Shown: positions 42,701 to 53,864 of the stretch, piece after piece
Numbering within the stretch: the first letter of the stretch is position 1
How the letters are laid out: every line of letters begins with the position of its first letter
Source of the DNA: Saccharothrix tamanrassetensis
Lineage (GTDB): Bacteria > Actinomycetota > Actinomycetes > Mycobacteriales > Pseudonocardiaceae
Assembly (NCBI RefSeq): GCF_014203665.1
Contig: NZ_JACHJN010000001.1
Location: 434,001-498,000 of the forward strand
Direction: 5' to 3'
Length of the DNA stretch: 64,000 nucleotides
Notes under the pieces: generated by a model
Databases searched by the model: none
Seen by the model: the letters and a program-made list of their open reading frames with translations, nothing else
What the model was told of the DNA's origin: nothing
Program-made: the position numbers and the translations under genes

Positions 42701-45700
42701 CGGTGAACACCGCCAAGGCGGCCTCCCGGACGTCCGGGTCGTCGTGCCGGCGCAGTTCCCGCAGCAGGTCGCGCCACTCGCCGGGCCAACCCGCGCCACG
42801 GCCGACGACCTCCACCACCGCGAGGGCCAGCGGCGGGCACTCGGCGGCCAGTGCGGTCGCGACCTGGTGCAGCCTGCGCCGGGACAGCCGGGGCAGCAGG
42901 CGGTTCAGCACGTCGGCCAGTTCACCGGAGGCCTGCCACCGCAGGGTCGGCCGCACCGCGAACCGCGCCACCTCGCGCAGGGCGTCCAGTTCGGCGCCCT
43001 CCTCCCACGGCACGGCGAGCGTGGCCAGGGTGACCGCCGACGAGTGGTGGCCCGCCGCGGCGAGGTCGGGAGCGAGGACCCGTGCGGTGGCGCGCCACCC
43101 GATCGCGTCGCGGCGTTCGACCACGTGCCGCACCAGGGCCGTGATCCGCTGCCGGCCCGGCAGGTCGCGGAACGGCTCGGTCTCGTGCCGGTCCGCCACG
43201 GCCAGCAACCCGGCCACGGCGCGCCGCAGCGGCTCCGGGTCGGACGCGGTGGCCGACGCGCGCATCAGCGCGGCCAGGGCGGACTCCCACGTCGCCGTGT
43301 TGTCCAGGTCCACCACCAGCCCCACGAGGAGGTCGGCGGTGCCGTCGGCCCAGCGGATCCACTGCGGCAACGCCTCCAGGCCGCGGCGGGCGGTGTCCGG
43401 GTCGGTCGACGCGGCCACCGCCCGCACGAGTTCCGCGTACCGGTCGCGATGACGGCGGGCCACGGCCGTCGGCGGCAGGTCGAGCAGCTCGGTGGCCACC
43501 TCGCGCTCGTCGGCGGTCGCACGGGCCAACAGGTCCCACGCGGCCTCGTCGTCCAGGAACCACCGGGTCGCCGACACCAACGCCCGCTTCACGTCCCGGT
43601 GCGCCCCGTCCCACGCCTCGGACAGTGCCGCGGCCGCGCCGGGAGTGCGGTGCCGCGCGATCAACCGGACGGCTTCCTTCCGCGCCGTCACCTTCCGACC
43701 CGTCAACACGGGTGCGAGCAGGGCACCGAGCCGGTCCGGCGGCGTGAACAGGGCACACCGGGACAACGCGTACACCGCGACCCGCGCCCGGTCGGTGTCC
43801 ACGTGCGCGAGCAGGTCCGGCAGCACGGCCGACGGCTCGTCGGTCCACGCCAAGGCGGCCAGCGCCGCCTCCACCACCGGCACTTCGCGGTCCTCCAGGA
43901 ACCCGCGCACCACGTCCACCGCGCCCGGCACGTGGCCGAGCGCGCGCACCGCCGCCGCACGCTCGTACACGTTGGCATGACGCGACTTGGCCAGCTCGTG
44001 CAGCTCGGCGGTGTGGGCGGCGACCTGGCGCGGCAGCCAGCGGTGGAAGCAGTTCCCGAACGGCGGCACGTACCGCGTGCCGAGCCTGAGGAACCGGCCG
44101 CGCAGCGGCTTGCCGATCACCCGGTCGAGCAAGTCGGTGCGGCGGCGGGCGACGGTCTCGCGCACGCTGTGCAGGGTGATGGTGGACAGGTCGCCGGCGA
44201 GGACGCGGGCCACCCGTTCGTCACGGGTGCGCGGCGGCGCGAGCCACAGGTCGACCGCGGTGGCCACCACGCCGTCGTTCTTGGCCGAACGCGCCCGGTC
44301 CAGCAGGTCCTGCACCCCGGGCAGGTACCAGGCGCGGCGGCCGAGGCCGGCGGCGAGGCCGAGCAGCAGGGCGTAGCGCCCGCGCCGCGCGTCCTTGGCC
44401 AGGCGCGGTTCGAGTGCGGCGAACACCCGGTGCTCCGCGCCGCGTGGCAGCGACCGGTCCAGGCCCCGCAGGTCGATGTGGGGTGCGTTGCGGGACAACC
44501 GCTCCAGCGCGGTGAGAGCGGCGTCGACCAGCTCGGGCCGCCGCGACAGCGCGCCCTCGCGGAGCAGCACGCCCGCGAGCGCGCGGGTGGCGTTCGTGGT
44601 CTGCCAGGACGCGTCGCGGGCCTCGGTGGCGTCGATCATGACCCTGGTGAGGGTGTCGGCCTCGTCGGCGCGGAACAGCCACCCCGGGACGTCGGCGAGT
44701 GCGGCGAGCGCCCGAGCGCGCACCGGGTCCTGCTCGTTGGTCAGGCGCGCGAAGCTCGCGACCACCTCGCCGACCGCGACGGGGTCGCGGGTCGCGACGG
44801 CGGCGCGCACGTACAGCTCGTAGCCGGTGGCGCGGTCGTCCGCGGTGGCGCGGCGGGTCGCGGCGCGCAGCGCTTCGCGCGCCTCGGTCCACGGCAGCAT
44901 CGAGGTGGCCGCCAGCCGCCGCACCGGGTCGTCGGTGACCTGTGGCCGCGCGAGCAGCCGCCGTGCCACCACGGCCCGTGCGGCGGCCGGCAGTTCGCCC
45001 AGGACGTCGAGCGGCACGTCGGCGCGGTCGCCGAACACGCCCGCGACCACCGCCGCCCGCCGTGACGGGGCGACGGCGTGCAGGAACCGCACGCGGGCGG
45101 CACCGTCGAGCACCCGGGCCACCGTCACCAGGTCGGCGTCGGAGACCACGGCGAGGGCACGCCACAGCGACCGCCGGGCCGGGATCCGCCCGGTGCGGCG
45201 CGGGTCGGCCAGGATCGCGACCACCCGTTCCGGCGCGTGCCGGGCCAGGCAGGCGAGGACCCGGTGCAGGTTCCACGGCAGGTGCGCGTGCGGCAGCACC
45301 CGTTCCACCAGGTCGAGCACGCGGTCCGGAGCGGCCGGCGCGGCGGCGACCACGCCTTCGCCGAAGCGGTGCCAGGTGGTCGACCACCAGGCGGGGGCGG
45401 TCGCGGACAGCTCGGCGTCCACGAAGTCGAGCAGCACCTCCGGGTGACGCCGACCGAGCGCGGTCGAATTGGTCACCGAGTGCTCCAACTCGGGCAGCGC
45501 CGCCCGGACCACGTCCGCCGAGCAGGCGTGCAACAGGGCGGTGGCCTCGTCGTCGCCGTACGCGGCGCGCACCGCCGGCAGCAGCGCGTCCGCCAGGGTC
45601 CGGCGGTCGCCGCGACGGACCGCCCGGTAGAGCCTCCGACGCAGCTCGGTCGGCAGGTGCGGCAGCCGGTCCAGGAAGACCCGCGCGGGCAGGTCGAGCC

Positions 45701-45968
45701 GGATCGCCACGCCGAGCGCCCGGCCCGCCAACGAGGTCTGCGGCGCGGACAGGCAGTGCCCGACGAACTCGCCGTGCCCTGCGACGTAGGCGATCTGCAA
45801 CGCGACGCGGCGCTCGAACAACCCGCCCCGCCCGTCGAGATCGCGCAGCAGCGCGTCCAGCTCCGGCGTGCCGACCAGTTCCCGGGCGGTGCGGGCGAGC
45901 AGCTGTTGCCGTGCGCCGAAGGGCAGCGGGTCGAGGGAGCGGAGAAGGCGGCCGGCGGAGATCGTCAC
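42690..45968 (-). CDS. large HEAT-repeat-like protein
   Basis: A 1092-residue, almost entirely helical protein rich in Ala, Leu and Arg, with short helical pairs repeating throughout, as in HEAT/ARM solenoids (for example YERAAAVRALGHVPGAVDV, DVKRALVSATRWFLDDEAAW). No catalytic motif, signal peptide or membrane helix was seen. Solenoids of this kind are protein scaffolds, but I know of no assigned role in actinomycetes. GTG at 45968 starts MTISAGRLL. The opposite strand also stays open for over 870 codons, but its translation is low-complexity and is rejected. Confidence 0.72.
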   Translation of the reverse strand: MTISAGRLLRSLDPLPFGARQQLLARTARELVGTPELDALLRDLDGRGGLFERRVALQIAYVAGHGEFVGHCLSAPQTSLAGRALGVAIRLDLPARVFLDRLPHLPTELRRRLYRAVRRGDRRTLADALLPAVRAAYGDDEATALLHACSADVVRAALPELEHSVTNSTALGRRHPEVLLDFVDAELSATAPAWWSTTWHRFGEGVVAAAPAAPDRVLDLVERVLPHAHLPWNLHRVLACLARHAPERVVAILADPRRTGRIPARRSLWRALAVVSDADLVTVARVLDGAARVRFLHAVAPSRRAAVVAGVFGDRADVPLDVLGELPAAARAVVARRLLARPQVTDDPVRRLAATSMLPWTEAREALRAATRRATADDRATGYELYVRAAVATRDPVAVGEVVASFARLTNEQDPVRARALAALADVPGWLFRADEADTLTRVMIDATEARDASWQTTNATRALAGVLLREGALSRRPELVDAALTALERLSRNAPHIDLRGLDRSLPRGAEHRVFAALEPRLAKDARRGRYALLLGLAAGLGRRAWYLPGVQDLLDRARSAKNDGVVATAVDLWLAPPRTRDERVARVLAGDLSTITLHSVRETVARRRTDLLDRVIGKPLRGRFLRLGTRYVPPFGNCFHRWLPRQVAAHTAELHELAKSRHANVYERAAAVRALGHVPGAVDVVRGFLEDREVPVVEAALAALAWTDEPSAVLPDLLAHVDTDRARVAVYALSRCALFTPPDRLGALLAPVLTGRKVTARKEAVRLIARHRTPGAAAALSEAWDGAHRDVKRALVSATRWFLDDEAAWDLLARATADEREVATELLDLPPTAVARRHRDRYAELVRAVAASTDPDTARRGLEALPQWIRWADGTADLLVGLVVDLDNTATWESALAALMRASATASDPEPLRRAVAGLLAVADRHETEPFRDLPGRQRITALVRHVVERRDAIGWRATARVLAPDLAAAGHHSSAVTLATLAVPWEEGAELDALREVARFAVRPTLRWQASGELADVLNRLLPRLSRRRLHQVATALAAECPPLALAVVEVVGRGAGWPGEWRDLLRELRRHDDPDVREAALAVFTDRE

Positions 45969-46058
45969 GGCCGCGAGTCTGACCCGCCGGGTACCCCGCC
46001 GCCAGCGATTTGGGAAACGGTGGCGACCCGGGGTCGCGCTGGCGCGCCCGGTGCGCCT

Positions 46059-46769
46059 TCAGTTCTCCATCACGGTCGGCGGCACGTTCCTGCGGGCACG
46101 GAGGACGGTGTCGCGCATGGCGATCTCGCGGCCGTCGTGGCCGGTGACCGATCGGGACCTGGCCTCGGCGACGACGACCTCCCACCGGTCGGGGTCGAGA
46201 CCGGCCGCGACCTCCTCGGCGGTGAAGTGCACGTTCGGCGCCGGGTTGTGCGGATCGGCGTCGTGCAGGTCGGCGCCGTGCAGGTCGGCGCCGTGCGAGT
46301 CGGTCGTGTGCCGGCCGGTCGTGTGCGGGTCCGACGGGTGGTGGCCGACGACGAGCAGCGTGCCGCCCGGCGCGACGGATGCGGCCAGCCGGTCGAACAG
46401 CGCCTCACGTGAACCCGCCGGGTGCACGTAGTGGGTGGAGACCAGGTCGAACTGCTCTTCGGCAGGTGTCCACCCGGTCAGATCGGCCTGTACCCAGTCG
46501 ATCCGGGACGTGATGTCGGTGCCGAGGGCCTCGGCGTGCTGACGCGCACGGCGCAGCGCGGTGGCGGCGATGTCCACCGCCGTGACCCGCCAGCCGCGCG
46601 AGGCGAGCCAGAGGGCGTCGGCCCCTTCGCCGCACCCCGCGTCCAGCGCCCTGCCGGGCGCGAGACCTGCCGCCTCCGCCACCAGCTGCGGGTTGGGCTC
46701 GTGGAGGCCGGCCGCCGCGCGGCCGCGGTAGCGCTCTTCCCAGAACTCCCGGTCGAATTCCTCGGGCAC
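46059..46769 (-). CDS. class I SAM-dependent methyltransferase
   Basis: A 236-residue methyltransferase of the tellurite/thiopurine type. Residues about 5-20 carry REFWEERYRG, and motif I is LDAGCGEGADALWLASRGW; later VTAVDIAATAL and WVQADLTGW complete the SAM site. An insertion encoded by 15-bp repeats (GADLHGADLHDADPHN, residues about 155-175) interrupts the usual fold after motif IV. GTG at 46769 follows GGAAGGGAACC. The substrate is unknown. Confidence 0.85.
   Translation of the reverse strand: MPEEFDREFWEERYRGRAAAGLHEPNPQLVAEAAGLAPGRALDAGCGEGADALWLASRGWRVTAVDIAATALRRARQHAEALGTDITSRIDWVQADLTGWTPAEEQFDLVSTHYVHPAGSREALFDRLAASVAPGGTLLVVGHHPSDPHTTGRHTTDSHGADLHGADLHDADPHNPAPNVHFTAEEVAAGLDPDRWEVVVAEARSRSVTGHDGREIAMRDTVLRARRNVPPTVMEN
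46248..46337. repeat. 15-bp in-frame tandem repeats inside the methyltransferase gene
   Basis: Six units of 15 bases starting GTGC; GTGCAGGTCGGCGCC at 46263-46277 is repeated exactly at 46278-46292. On the coding strand they give pentapeptides of the GADLH kind. The unit is nearly that of the repeats in the sensor kinase gene at 54603-54752. Confidence 0.85.
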
Positions 46770-46980
46770 GACGGTTCCCTTCCGTTCACAGGCCATGGCA
46801 GCGGCCACCCGCCACCGGTTCGACGCGACCGGCACGCGCACCGCCGTGACCACCATGCGAGTCGATGGGCCGTCGCGGCAAGCTTTGTTGCCGATATGGC
46901 AACTCGTGCCGTGAACGACGACCACGGTCGGAGTTCAGTCGCAGTTGGCCTGGTTGCGGTTGATCGCACCCGCAGACGCC

Positions 46981-47023
46981 GAACGCGCGCACCCCGCTCG
47001 ACGTGAGCGGGGTGCGCGCGTTC
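46981..47023. terminator. terminator downstream of argG
   Basis: A perfect 19-bp stem (46981-46999 and 47005-47023) with a five-base loop lies 38 bases after the argG stop. It separates argG from the methyltransferase transcript. Confidence 0.85.
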
Positions 47024-47061
47024 CGGACGTGCCGCTGTCGGTGGAGACCTCCACCGGCGGG

Positions 47062-48579
<1,518 letters not shown>

Positions 48580-48720
48580 TCATGGGACGCGTCGAACGGT
48601 CGTCACAGGCTCGGCAGCGTGGTCGACACGCCGACCGCCGCACTCACCAGGGGGGTCGCGCCCATGACCGGTCCGGTCGAAACCGTGCGCCCAGTACAAA
48701 GTAGAGGGCGCCGACGGACA

Positions 48721-48749
48721 TTGACCGACCCCCTCGCCGAACCTACGTT
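48721..48749 (+). promoter_or_regulatory. candidate promoter of the amidase gene
   Basis: TTGACC (48721-48726) and TACGTT (48744-48749) have 17-base spacing, 27 bases before the amidase ATG. Confidence 0.5.
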
Positions 48750-48776
48750 CCGACCACGACGCCTGGAAGGACGGAC

Positions 48777-50096
48777 ATGGTCGACGAGGTCTCCCCCGCG
48801 CTGTCACTGGCCGACTGGCAGAGGATGGAGCCGTCCGATCGCGCCCGCCACCTGTCCGAGGCCGTCGGGAAGGCCGAAGCCTCCGTGCACGGCGACTGGA
48901 TCAGCGTCACCCGCGCCATACCGTCCGGTGAAGGGGTCCTGGCGGGGATCCCGTTCTCGGTCAAGGACAACATCGACGTCCAGGGTGACGCCACCACAGC
49001 CGGCAGCCCACTGCTGCGCAACTCCCCCGCCGCTGTCGACGCCGGTGTGGTCGGTGCCCTCAGGGACGCCGGGGCGGTCGTGGTCGGCAAGACGAACCTG
49101 CACGAACTCGCGTTCGGGATCACCAGCAACAACAAGGCGTTCGGGCCGGTGCGCAACCCGGTCGACCCGGCGCGTTCGGCCGGCGGGTCGAGCGGGGGCA
49201 GCGCGGTCGGCGTCGCCCTCGGGGTCGTGCCGTTCGCGCTGGGCACCGACACCGGCGGCTCCGTCACCATCCCCGCGTCCTTCTGCGGCGTGGTCGGGTT
49301 CCGCCCGTCCACCGGCCGGTACCCGGGCGACGGCGTGGTGAACCTCTCCACCAGCCGGGACACCATCGGCGTCCACGCCCGCACCGTGCGGGACGTGCGG
49401 GTCGTGGACGAGGTGATCACCCGCGAGCCGGCGGACTTCACGCCGGTCGCTCTCACGGGTCTGCGGATCGGCCTGCCGCGCAGCCGCTTCCAGGACCTGG
49501 ACCCGGAAGTCGCCAGGGTGGTCCAAGAGGCACTGTCCGCAGTGGAACGGGCCGGTGCGCAGCTGGTCGACGTGGACCTGGGCGACGACCTGGCCGTGGC
49601 CGCCGGGCCGGGCAACGACCTGGTGTTCTTCGAGGCCCCGCGGCTGCTGGCGCACCGCGTCGGGTCCGCTGTGGAGCACTGGGCCGACGAGATCGCCTCC
49701 CCCGACGTCCGCGCCCTGGTCGAGACCCTGTCCTCGTCGCCCCTCCCCGTCCAGGCGTACCAGGACGCGCGAGCCGCACGTTGGCGGTTGCAGCGCTCCT
49801 ACGCCGAACTCTTCACCCGGGTGGACGTCGTCATGGGGCCGACGGCCCCGGTGCCACCGCCGTTGATCGGCGAAGACGACGTGATCCCCCTCAACGGGCG
49901 GCAGGTGCCGATCTTCCCGACCGTCACGCGTAACGCCGGCCCCGGCACCGTGGCCGGTCTCCCGATGATCTCGCTACCGGCGGGTGACACCCGGGACGGA
50001 CTGCCGGTCGGCCTGTGCCTGGAAGGCCACGCCTTCGGCGACTCCCGCCTGCTGCGCATCGCCGACGCGGTGCAGGCCGCGCTGACCGGAGCCTGA
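48777..50096 (+). CDS. amidase signature family hydrolase
   Basis: A 439-residue amidase. IPFSVKDNI carries the catalytic lysine, and ARSAGGSSGGSAVG and GTDTGGSVTIPASFCG supply the two serines of the Ser-Ser-Lys triad. GatA-like and indole-acetamide- or aryl-amide-hydrolysing members share this layout; no GatB or GatC gene is near, so it is a metabolic amidase. ATG at 48777 follows AAGGACGG. It has its own promoter-like element. Confidence 0.88.
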   Translation: MVDEVSPALSLADWQRMEPSDRARHLSEAVGKAEASVHGDWISVTRAIPSGEGVLAGIPFSVKDNIDVQGDATTAGSPLLRNSPAAVDAGVVGALRDAGAVVVGKTNLHELAFGITSNNKAFGPVRNPVDPARSAGGSSGGSAVGVALGVVPFALGTDTGGSVTIPASFCGVVGFRPSTGRYPGDGVVNLSTSRDTIGVHARTVRDVRVVDEVITREPADFTPVALTGLRIGLPRSRFQDLDPEVARVVQEALSAVERAGAQLVDVDLGDDLAVAAGPGNDLVFFEAPRLLAHRVGSAVEHWADEIASPDVRALVETLSSSPLPVQAYQDARAARWRLQRSYAELFTRVDVVMGPTAPVPPPLIGEDDVIPLNGRQVPIFPTVTRNAGPGTVAGLPMISLPAGDTRDGLPVGLCLEGHAFGDSRLLRIADAVQAALTGA

Positions 50097-50357
50097 TCCC
50101 GACCGGGCAGGCGACCACCCGACCGGCGTCTACGCAGAAATCGGGCTCGGCCCCCGCCGCTAACCACCCGGAATTGCCGGGTTACGCCCGGTCTGCCGAT
50201 CCACGTTGTCCGGACAGCAGGAAGACTCACCGCGCAACCGCCTTACGGGTTGTCTTCGATCCCGCGTGGATATGCATTCCCACTGGTGGCGGCTGGCCCG
50301 ACCGGACAGCGGTCATTAACCTCGGCCGGACATGACCCCAGTTTCCCGGAGAATGTC

Positions 50358-51575
50358 ATGACCACGGCACAAGAATTACCGGACATCCTGTCCCAGGATT
50401 TCGCCGCCGACCCGTACTCCGCATATCGGGTACTGCGCGAGCAAGCGCCGCTGGTATACCACGAGGCGACCCGGAGTTGGCTCATCTCCCGCTACGAGGA
50501 CGTCGAACGGGCCTTCCGCGACCCGGTCTTCACCAGCGACAACTACGACTGGCAGGTCGAGCCGGTGCACGGCCGCACGATCGTGCAGATGAGCGGCCGG
50601 GAGCACTCCGTGCGGCGCGCCCTGGTGGCGCCCGCGTTCCGCGGCAGCACGCTGGAGAGCAAGTTCCTCCCGGTCATCGAGCGCAACGCGCGCGACTTGA
50701 TCGACCGCTTCCGGCACACCGGCCGGGCGGAACTGGTATCGCAGTTCGCCTCGCACTTCCCCATCAACGTCATCGTCGACATGCTCGGCCTGGACAAGTC
50801 CGACCACGAGAAGTTCCACCGCTGGTACACGTCGGTGATCGAATTCCTGAGCAACCTCGCCGGCGATCCCGAGGTGGCCGCCAACGGGCGGCGCATGCAC
50901 GAGGAGTTCTCCGCCTACATGATCCCGATCATCCGGCATCGCCGGGAGAACCTCGGGGACGACCTGCTGTCCACGTTGTGCCGGGCCGAGATCGACGGCA
51001 CGCAGATGTCCGACGAGGACATCAAGTCGTTCTGCTCGCTGCTGCTCGCCGCCGGCGGGGAGACCACCGACAAGGCCATCGCGGCGATCTTCCGCAACCT
51101 GCTGGAGCACCCCGACCAGTTGGCTGCGGTCCGCGCGGACCGGTCGCTGGTGGCGCGGGCGTTCGCGGAGACGCTGCGGTACACCCCACCCGTGCACATG
51201 ATCATGCGGCAGACCGCGGCGGACGTGGAGCTGTCCGGCGGCGTGGTGCCCGCGGGCGCGACGGTGACCTGCCTGATCGGTGCGGCCAACCGGGACGGCA
51301 CGCGCTACGACCGCCCCGACGAGTTCGACATCTTCCGCGAGGACCTGAGCACGACGCGCGCGTTCTCCGCAGCGGCGAACCACCTGTCGTTCGCGCTGGG
51401 CAGGCACTTCTGCGTCGGCGCGCTGCTGGCGAAGGCGGAGGTGGAGGTCGGGGTGGGCCAACTGCTGGACGCGATGCCCGACGTGCGCCTGGTGGAGGGC
51501 TTCCGGGCGGGCGAACGCGGGGTGTTCACCAGAGGCCCGGCCGAGCTGTGGGTGGAGTTCACCCCGGTCGGCTGA
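50358..51575 (+). CDS. cytochrome P450
   Basis: A 405-residue P450 with AGGETT in the I helix (232-237), ExxR E271-R274 in ETLR, and heme loop FALGRHFCVGALLAKAE with C352. The start at ATG 50358 follows GGAGAA. It converges with the conservon P450 gene across a short hairpin, and it differs clearly from that protein in having the intact ExxR. Its substrate is unknown; no adjacent redox partner is present. Confidence 0.9.
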   Translation: MTTAQELPDILSQDFAADPYSAYRVLREQAPLVYHEATRSWLISRYEDVERAFRDPVFTSDNYDWQVEPVHGRTIVQMSGREHSVRRALVAPAFRGSTLESKFLPVIERNARDLIDRFRHTGRAELVSQFASHFPINVIVDMLGLDKSDHEKFHRWYTSVIEFLSNLAGDPEVAANGRRMHEEFSAYMIPIIRHRRENLGDDLLSTLCRAEIDGTQMSDEDIKSFCSLLLAAGGETTDKAIAAIFRNLLEHPDQLAAVRADRSLVARAFAETLRYTPPVHMIMRQTAADVELSGGVVPAGATVTCLIGAANRDGTRYDRPDEFDIFREDLSTTRAFSAAANHLSFALGRHFCVGALLAKAEVEVGVGQLLDAMPDVRLVEGFRAGERGVFTRGPAELWVEFTPVG

Positions 51576-51597
51576 CCGACGCGGACGGTCGACCGGA

Positions 51598-51627
51598 CGC
51601 GGCCGGACCCTCCGGGGCCCGGCCGCG
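51598..51627. terminator. bidirectional terminator
   Basis: CGCGGCCGG (51598-51606) and CCGGCCGCG (51619-51627) form a nine-base stem with a 12-base loop in the 60-base gap between the convergent P450 genes. Confidence 0.65.
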
Positions 51628-51635
51628 ACACCGGC

Positions 51636-52919
51636 TCAGCGGGAGACGTAGGCCGGGGTGAACTCCACCGGCAACGCCACCAGGCCGCGGATCCACACCG
51701 ACTGCCGCCACACCAGCTCATCCGGCGCGACGGCCGGCACCACGTCCGGCAGCCGGTCCAGCAGCACCTCCACGGCCGCCTTGGCGATCACCTCGGCGAT
51801 CTCCGGCGCGGGGAACGGGCAGCGGTGCTCGCCGTGGCTGAACGACATCTGCGCGTGGTTCCCGGACGAGCCCGAGTGGGGGTCCGGCCGCACCTGCGGG
51901 TCGGTGTTGGCCGCCGCCAGCCCCATGATCACCAGGTCGCCCGGCATGATCCGGTGGCCGCCCAGCTGGGTCGCCTGGGTGGCCCAGCGGCCCACGAAGT
52001 TCTGGGTCGGCGTGTCCTCCCACAGCACCTCGTTGAGCGCCTGGCCCGCGCTGCGACGTCCGCCGGACAGGGTGACCGCGAACCGGTCGTCGGTCAGCAT
52101 CAGCCGCAACGTGTTGCCGATCCAGTTCGCGGTCGGCTGCTGCGCGGCGGCCAGCACGACCAGCAGGTCCCGGGTCAGTTCCTCCTCGGTCAGGCCCGCC
52201 GGGTGCGCCAGCATCCGCGACGGCACGTCCGGGCCGGGCGCGACGGACTTGCGGTGCACCAGCTGCCGCATCGCCACCGCGACCCGGCCGTAGGCGGGGA
52301 TGGCGTCCTCCCCGCCGTCCACGGACAGCGAGATGTCGCGCACCAGCGGTGGCAGCTCCCGGTCGGACAGCCCGAACAGCTTCGCCACGACCAGCGAGGG
52401 CATCGGGTTCGCGAACTGCGCGATGAGGTCGGCCTGGCCGGATACCACGAACGCGTCGATCAGCTTGTCGGCGACGTCCTCGCAGCGCTGCCGCAGCTCG
52501 AACTGGTCGATCGCGCCGAGCGCGTCGCTGATGGCGCCCGAGCGGCGCCGGTGCTCGACGCCCTCGGCGAACATCACCGACGGCTGGTGGCCCACGTAGG
52601 GCATCAGCGGCCAGTCCGGCGGGATGCGGTCCCACTGGTTCCAGCGGCGCGAGTCCCGCGCGAACAGCTGGTCGTTGGTGAGCACGTGGTGCAGCTCGCG
52701 GTAGCCGATGACGTACCAGGCGGGCACGCCGCCCTCCAGCTCCACCGGCGCGACGGGGCCGTGCTCGCGCCGCAGCTGCCGGTACAGCTCGGCGGGCCGC
52801 TGCTGGAACAGCGGGCCGTGCAGCGCCACCACGGGTTTCGCGTGGGCCGGGCACCCCGGCGGTGGGATCGGGTTGCCGTGGGGCGGCGTCAGCGCGGTGA
52901 GGTCGGTCGGGTGGGTCAC
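51636..52919 (-). CDS. conservon cytochrome P450 (CYP157-like), ExxW variant
   Basis: A 427-residue P450-fold protein, last gene of the conservon. Heme loop FSHGEHRCPFPA with C367 is intact, but the otherwise invariant ExxR is ExxW (E297-W300 in NEVLW), and the I helix (LAAAQQPTANW) lacks the usual acid-threonine pair. Streptomyces CYP157 proteins of conservons show the same loss of the ExxR arginine. It may bind heme without usual monooxygenase chemistry. GTG at 52919 overlaps the GTPase stop by four bases. Confidence 0.85.
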   Translation of the reverse strand: MTHPTDLTALTPPHGNPIPPPGCPAHAKPVVALHGPLFQQRPAELYRQLRREHGPVAPVELEGGVPAWYVIGYRELHHVLTNDQLFARDSRRWNQWDRIPPDWPLMPYVGHQPSVMFAEGVEHRRRSGAISDALGAIDQFELRQRCEDVADKLIDAFVVSGQADLIAQFANPMPSLVVAKLFGLSDRELPPLVRDISLSVDGGEDAIPAYGRVAVAMRQLVHRKSVAPGPDVPSRMLAHPAGLTEEELTRDLLVVLAAAQQPTANWIGNTLRLMLTDDRFAVTLSGGRRSAGQALNEVLWEDTPTQNFVGRWATQATQLGGHRIMPGDLVIMGLAAANTDPQVRPDPHSGSSGNHAQMSFSHGEHRCPFPAPEIAEVIAKAAVEVLLDRLPDVVPAVAPDELVWRQSVWIRGLVALPVEFTPAYVSR

Positions 52920-53524
52920 GGGGTGGTCTCCCTGGCGAAGGACAAGGCGAAGAGGTGGTTCACCAACGCGACCAGCACGGCCTTGCTGGAGTCGCGCCGA
53001 CGGGCGTCGCAGTCGACCAGCGGCACGTGCGGCGGCAGGTCGAGCGCGTCGCGCAGCTGGTGGCGGGAGTGTTGCGGAGCGCCGAAGTTGTTGCGCGCCA
53101 CCACGAACGGCGTGCCGTGGTGCTCCAGGCGGTCGATGGCGTACCACGAGTCCTGCACGCGCCGGGTGTCGACCAGCACCACCGCCCCGAGCGTCCCGGC
53201 GAACAACCGGTCCCACAGGAACCAGAACCGCTCCTGGCCGGGTGCGCCGAACAGGTAGAGCACCAGCTCGTCGTCGAGCGTGATGCGGCCGAAGTCGAAC
53301 GCGACGGTGGTGGTGGTCTTGCCCCGCACGGCGGTGGTGTCGTCGACACCGATGCCCGCGCGGGTCATGGTCTCCTCGGTGGACAGCGGCCTGATCTCGC
53401 TGACCGAGCGCACCATCGTCGTCTTGCCCACGCCGAACCCGCCGACCACGACGATCTTGAGTCCGTGGTGGGCGGTGGCGCGCAGTGGCGCGCGTGGTGC
53501 GGTGTCAGAGTTTCTGGAGGCCAA
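52916..53524 (-). CDS. cvnD: conservon GTPase (CvnD type)
   Basis: A 202-residue Ras-like GTPase of the prokaryotic MglA-like conservon group. G1 is GGFGVGKTT (28-36), TTTVAFDFGRI contains the switch, G3 is FGAPGQERFWF, and the expected NKxD is ARNNFGAP, so the guanine-specificity site is altered as in this family. TTG at 53524 gives a 20-base overlap with the DUF742 gene; no later start is available before G1. Works downstream of the roadblock and DUF742 proteins. Confidence 0.88.
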   Translation of the reverse strand: MASRNSDTAPRAPLRATAHHGLKIVVVGGFGVGKTTMVRSVSEIRPLSTEETMTRAGIGVDDTTAVRGKTTTTVAFDFGRITLDDELVLYLFGAPGQERFWFLWDRLFAGTLGAVVLVDTRRVQDSWYAIDRLEHHGTPFVVARNNFGAPQHSRHQLRDALDLPPHVPLVDCDARRRDSSKAVLVALVNHLFALSFARETTP

Positions 53525-53864
53525 GGAGCACCCGCTTCAACAGTTCCGGGGACGGCAGTGCGTCCGGCGAGTGGGAGGTCCGGGGGTGGCGGGCGGTGAC
53601 CACACCCGCGTCCAGCAGGTCGCACAGCAGGATCCTCACCACGCCGACCGGCAGCTCCAGGTCGGCCGACAGCTCCACGACGGCGGTGGGGCGGCGGCAG
53701 ATCCGCAGGATGCGGGCGTGCTCGGACTGCATGCCCGCCGACGGCTCGCTCTCGCTGACGATCAGCGTCACCAGGTCGATCGACCCGTCGTCGACGACCC
53801 GGCTGCGCCCGCCGGTGATGGTGTACAGGCGGTCCGGGTTCTCGTCGTGGAGGCGCGGGCTCAT
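53505..53864 (-). CDS. cvnC: DUF742 protein (CvnC type)
   Basis: A 119-residue DUF742 protein: DENPDRLYTITGGRSR, LVTLIVSESEP and a C-terminal winged-helix-like LSADLELPVGVVRILLCDLL with VTARHP. It has the third place of the canonical conservon order, overlapping cvnB by ATGA and the GTPase gene by 20 bases. DUF742 proteins are thought to link the sensor kinase and roadblock proteins to the GTPase. Confidence 0.9.
   Translation of the reverse strand: MSPRLHDENPDRLYTITGGRSRVVDDGSIDLVTLIVSESEPSAGMQSEHARILRICRRPTAVVELSADLELPVGVVRILLCDLLDAGVVTARHPRTSHSPDALPSPELLKRVLLGLQKL

Noticed and set aside
42435-45065. Very long open frame on the plus strand opposite the HEAT-like gene
   Set aside because: Its translation is low-complexity and rich in Arg, Gly, Gln and His with no family match. 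It is the expected mirror of a high-GC gene on the other strand.
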